From positions 124,001 to 188,000 of the forward strand of contig NZ_FNKN01000002.1 in the NCBI RefSeq assembly GCF_900102175.1: 64,000 bases of DNA, written 5' to 3'. Origin of the DNA: Microbacterium sp. cf332. GTDB lineage: Bacteria; Actinomycetota; Actinomycetes; Actinomycetales; Microbacteriaceae. Shown here one piece after another: positions 61,241 through 64,000 of the stretch; the first letter of the stretch is position 1; every line of letters begins with the position of its first letter. A program made the translations under genes and the position numbers. A model generated the notes under the pieces. That model was not told the origin of the DNA. It saw only the letters and a list, made by a program, of their open reading frames with translations, and ran no database searches.

Positions 61241-62770
61241 TCAGGGCTGGAGGACGCCGTCGATGCGGCGGGGGATGCCGAGGGGGTTGGCGTCCTGGAG
61301 AGCAGCGGGCAGCAGGACGTCGGGGACGTTCTGGTACGCGACGGGGCGCAGGAACCGGGTGATGGCGGCCGTTCCGACGGATGTCGCCCCCACCGCCGTC
61401 GTCGCGGGGTACGGGCCACCGTGCTGCTGCGCCCACGTCACGGACACCCCGGTCGGCCACTGGTTCCACAACACGCGCCCGGCCTTCGTCGCCAGCACGG
61501 GGAGCAGCTCGGCGGCGACCGCGTCGCCCTCGTCCCCGACGATCGTGGCGGTGAGCTGGCCGTCGAGCAGCTTCGCCACGGCCACGAGCTCCGACTCGTC
61601 GTCGTACTCGGCCACGAGCGCGGCGGGCCCGAACATCTCCGAGACGAGGGCGTCGGGGTCGGCCACGACGGCGGCGGCGGTCGTCCGCAGCAGCACCGGC
61701 GCCGGGTCCCCGGCATCCGCCCCCTCCGCATCCACGTGCACGGTCGGCGCGCCGTCCGCGCCCCGCGCCCCCACGAGCGGCCCCACGCCGTCGTGCGCGG
61801 CGGTGGCGTCGACCGAACGACGGAAGCCGGCGGCGATCGAGGAGTTCAGCAGCGGCGCCGGCGCCGGCAGCACCGTCGCGGTGAGCGCGTCGACGACAGC
61901 CGACCCCGCCGGCACGAGCAGCAGCCCCGGCTTGGTGCACAGCTGGCCCGCGCTGCCGGTGACGGAGGCGACGAACTGCTCCGCGATCTCCGTCGCGCGC
62001 GCCCGGGCCGCCCCCGGCGTCACGAAGGCCGGGTTGACGCTGCCGAGCTCGCCGTAGAACGGGATGGGCTCGGGACGTGACATCGCGATGTCGAAGAGCG
62101 CTCGCCCGCCGGCGATCGAGCCGGTGAACGCGGCGGCACGCACGTCGGGATGCCGCAGGGCGTGCACACCGGCGTCGATGCCGTGCACGACCGTGAAGAT
62201 GCCCGCGGGTGCTCCCGCCGCGGCGAGGGACGCGGCGACGATCTCGCCGGTGAGGTCGGAGAGATGCGGGTGTCCGGGATGCGCTTTCAGGACGACCGCG
62301 TTGCCCGCCGCGAGTGCGCTGGCGGTGTCGCCGCCGGCCACGGAGAACGCGAACGGGAAGTTGCTCGCCGCGAAGACGAGGACCGTGCCGATGCCCTCGA
62401 GCTGACGCCGGATGTCGGGACGCGGCGCCCCCATGGGATAGTCGGCGACCGCGTGGTCGATGCGCGCGTCGAGCCACGAACCCTCGGCGAGCACGTCGGC
62501 GAACAGCCGCAGCTGGAATGTCGTGCGGGTCAGTTCGCCGCGCAGCCGCGCCTCGGTCAGGTGGGTCTCCCGACGCGCGAGGAGCACGAGGTCGTCCGCA
62601 CGCGCATCGAGCCCCTCGGCCACGGCCCGCAGCGCCTCGCCGCGCACCGCGATCGTCGCCGCGCGCCAGGCGGTCGACGCATCGACGGCGAGGCCGAGGA
62701 AGGCGTCGAGCTCGGCGATCGGCGTGTCGGCGACGGGTGTCGCGGTGGTGGGGGCTGCTGCGGTGCTCAT
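61241..62770 (-). CDS. aldehyde dehydrogenase (NADP+), ketoglutarate-semialdehyde type
   Basis: 509 residues. Cofactor and active-site landmarks: VFAASNFPFAFSVAGGDTAS, VVLKAHPGHPHLSDLTGEIV, AAFTGSIAGGRALFDIAM, catalytic Glu in FYGELGSVNPAFVTP and catalytic Cys in GSAGQLCTKPGLLLVP. This subgroup oxidises 2-oxoglutarate semialdehyde in hydroxyproline, pentose or glucarate breakdown. The start overlaps the stop of the FAD oxidoreductase upstream (ATGA), which favours the hydroxyproline route; the rest of that pathway is outside the window. Confidence 0.9.
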   Translation of the reverse strand: MSTAAAPTTATPVADTPIAELDAFLGLAVDASTAWRAATIAVRGEALRAVAEGLDARADDLVLLARRETHLTEARLRGELTRTTFQLRLFADVLAEGSWLDARIDHAVADYPMGAPRPDIRRQLEGIGTVLVFAASNFPFAFSVAGGDTASALAAGNAVVLKAHPGHPHLSDLTGEIVAASLAAAGAPAGIFTVVHGIDAGVHALRHPDVRAAAFTGSIAGGRALFDIAMSRPEPIPFYGELGSVNPAFVTPGAARARATEIAEQFVASVTGSAGQLCTKPGLLLVPAGSAVVDALTATVLPAPAPLLNSSIAAGFRRSVDATAAHDGVGPLVGARGADGAPTVHVDAEGADAGDPAPVLLRTTAAAVVADPDALVSEMFGPAALVAEYDDESELVAVAKLLDGQLTATIVGDEGDAVAAELLPVLATKAGRVLWNQWPTGVSVTWAQQHGGPYPATTAVGATSVGTAAITRFLRPVAYQNVPDVLLPAALQDANPLGIPRRIDGVLQP

Positions 62771-64000
62771 GAGCGTTCCTTCCGGGGAGACAGGTCTGCG
62801 GGGCCAGCGGGCTCCGCGAGCGCGGCGAGATCCGCGACGCGGACGGGTGTGCCGATGGGCCGACGGACGAGAGGCTCGACGTCGACCGCCCGTCGGGTCC
62901 GCCCGGTCTCGTGCGCGACGAGGCAGGAGAGCGCGAAGCCGCACACCCGCCCCTGGCACATGCCCATTCCCGGCCGTGCGGTCACGCGCACGTCCCGCGC
63001 GTCGTCGGCGGCGAGGTCGGTCACGGTGGCGCGGACCGCCGACAGCGGTACCTCCTCGCACCGGCAGACGAGGGTGTCGTCGCGAAGCCAGGTCGCCCAC
63101 TGCTCGGGAACGGGACTCGCCCGGTGCATCCCGACGGCGAAGCTCCGACCGCGCGCGAGCCGCCGACGCAGCCGACGCGCCGTCGCGGCGGAAATCGCGA
63201 GCCCCGCGTCGACGGCCGCCGCGAGGGCGGCCAGCTCACCCTCGGCGCACGATTGCACGGCACCGCCGATGCCGGTCACCTCGCCGGCGGCGTACAGCCC
63301 GGTGACGCTCGTGCGCTGGTCGACGTCGACGACAGCCACGAGCGACCCGTCGACGTCGATGCGGGTCTCGGCGCCGGCACCCACCACGAGTTCGATCTGC
63401 GGGGTGAAGCCCCAGCCGAAGGCGACGAGGTCGACGTCGGCGGTGCGCTCCGTGCCCGGTCGCACCCGTCCGGCGCTGTCCACGCGTGCGATCGTCGCGC
63501 CGGTCACGCGGCCCTCCCCCGTGACCGCCGTCACCACGGTGCGGGTGCGCACCGGGATGCGGTGGCGGACGAACGCCGCCGCGTACCCGGCTCCCTCGAC
63601 GAGCTTGCCCGGCTCCTGCAGCGCGCGCAGCGGCGTCACCGCCCAGCGCGACAGCGCATTGGCCTCGCAGACGGCGACGACCTCGACGCCCGCCCGCACG
63701 AGCCCTGCGGCGACCGCGAGAAGGAACGGCCCCGTCCCCGCGACGACGGCGCGGCGCCCGGCCGCGACCTGGTCGGCCTTGAGCATCGCCTGCACACCGC
63801 CCGCCGCCATGACGCCGGGGAGCGTCCACCCCGGCACCGGCAGCTGACGGTCGTAGGCGCCGGGCGCGAGGACCACCCGCTCGGCGCGGATCGCGCGATC
63901 GTCGACAGCCGCGGCATCCGCACCGGCGACCGCGGTCGTCCGCAGCAGGAACCCGGACCGCGCGTCGCCGTCCATCCGCCACACCTGCCTCCCGGCGCGG
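62767..64000 (-). CDS. FAD-dependent oxidoreductase with BFD-like iron-sulfur domain, 5' end missing
   Basis: 411 codons visible; the frame is open to the right edge (residues RAGRQVWRMDGD before the first internal ATG), so the N-terminal FAD part is outside. Visible: VVLAPGAYDRQLPVPGWTLP, NAD-domain VVAGTGPFLLAVAAGLVRAG, AAGEVTGIGGAVQSCAEGEL and a C-terminal cysteine set VCRCEEVPL and MGMCQGRVCGFA typical of bacterioferritin-associated-ferredoxin-like 2Fe-2S domains. This resembles the large subunit of hydroxyproline/octopine-type dehydrogenases. Coupled to the aldehyde dehydrogenase. Confidence 0.88.
   Translation of the reverse strand, partial: RAGRQVWRMDGDARSGFLLRTTAVAGADAAAVDDRAIRAERVVLAPGAYDRQLPVPGWTLPGVMAAGGVQAMLKADQVAAGRRAVVAGTGPFLLAVAAGLVRAGVEVVAVCEANALSRWAVTPLRALQEPGKLVEGAGYAAAFVRHRIPVRTRTVVTAVTGEGRVTGATIARVDSAGRVRPGTERTADVDLVAFGWGFTPQIELVVGAGAETRIDVDGSLVAVVDVDQRTSVTGLYAAGEVTGIGGAVQSCAEGELAALAAAVDAGLAISAATARRLRRRLARGRSFAVGMHRASPVPEQWATWLRDDTLVCRCEEVPLSAVRATVTDLAADDARDVRVTARPGMGMCQGRVCGFALSCLVAHETGRTRRAVDVEPLVRRPIGTPVRVADLAALAEPAGPADLSPRKERS

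Overview
The window is high-GC DNA (about 70% by eye) from an actinobacterium, most likely family Microbacteriaceae and close to Microbacterium. The assignment rests on the gene families (DUF7882, DUF3072, Imm5 and DUF6804-like proteins, an actinobacterial-length XylA, a YaeQ protein), on the GC-ending codons, and on many start codons that look leaderless: a TANNNT box six bases before the ATG or GTG. No insertion sequence, prophage, CRISPR array or rRNA was seen; it reads as ordinary chromosome. One RNA gene is present, tRNA-Ser(CGA).

Layout. 1-3.4 kb: the start of a WXG100 protein (runs off the left edge), then an envelope-stress type cluster (coiled-coil membrane protein, holin-superfamily protein, DUF3618 protein, YihY/BrkB). 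3.4-12 kb: conserved hypotheticals, two facing DUF7882 genes, MarR, NhaA, a CNNM/CorC-type protein, YaeQ and an epimerase. 12-16 kb: xylose genes xylB and xylA with a divergent ROK regulator and a likely operator. 16-17.1 kb: three overlapping genes ending in a BLUF blue-light sensor. 17.2-21.8 kb: DUF3072, a TetR/MFS efflux pair with a visible operator, catalase. 21.9-25.5 kb: a maltokinase-like kinase facing a GH13 trehalose-synthase-like protein. 25.7-32 kb: two XRE(MmyB)/SDR pairs, a PanE-like reductase, a 42-codon gene, tRNA-Ser and a DHA2 exporter. 32-36.6 kb: lactate dehydrogenase, RadA and small proteins. 36.7-40.1 kb: a circularly permuted ATP-grasp/alpha-E fusion coupled to a transglutaminase-like protein. 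40.1-44.5 kb: structured repeats, a C26 amidotransferase, a GNAT and ClpC. 44.7-46.3 kb: a DUF2975-like pair with a small XRE regulator. 46.5-55 kb: SDR, DeoR/DUF4406 pair, lipoprotein, epimerase, arsenate reductase, a YtrA-type GntR/ABC operon, PNPOx, Imm5, TetR. 55-61.2 kb: VOC, an APH-like kinase and a MurNAc salvage cluster (mupG, murP, murQ and divergent murR). 61.2-64 kb: a ketoglutarate-semialdehyde-type dehydrogenase coupled to an FAD oxidoreductase cut by the right edge.

The parts that go beyond routine annotation are: (i) four copies of an exactly 62-bp intergenic palindrome between 54.9 and 61.2 kb, plus three other palindromic element types; (ii) the TANNNT-N6-start pattern at about twenty genes, which fixes several starts; (iii) strong over-representation of the word GGATGCCGC; (iv) three gene sets of unknown purpose: the BLUF operon, the ATP-grasp/alpha-E/transglutaminase pair, and the double DUF2975/XRE operon.

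All function calls are from reading the sequence; no database search was run.
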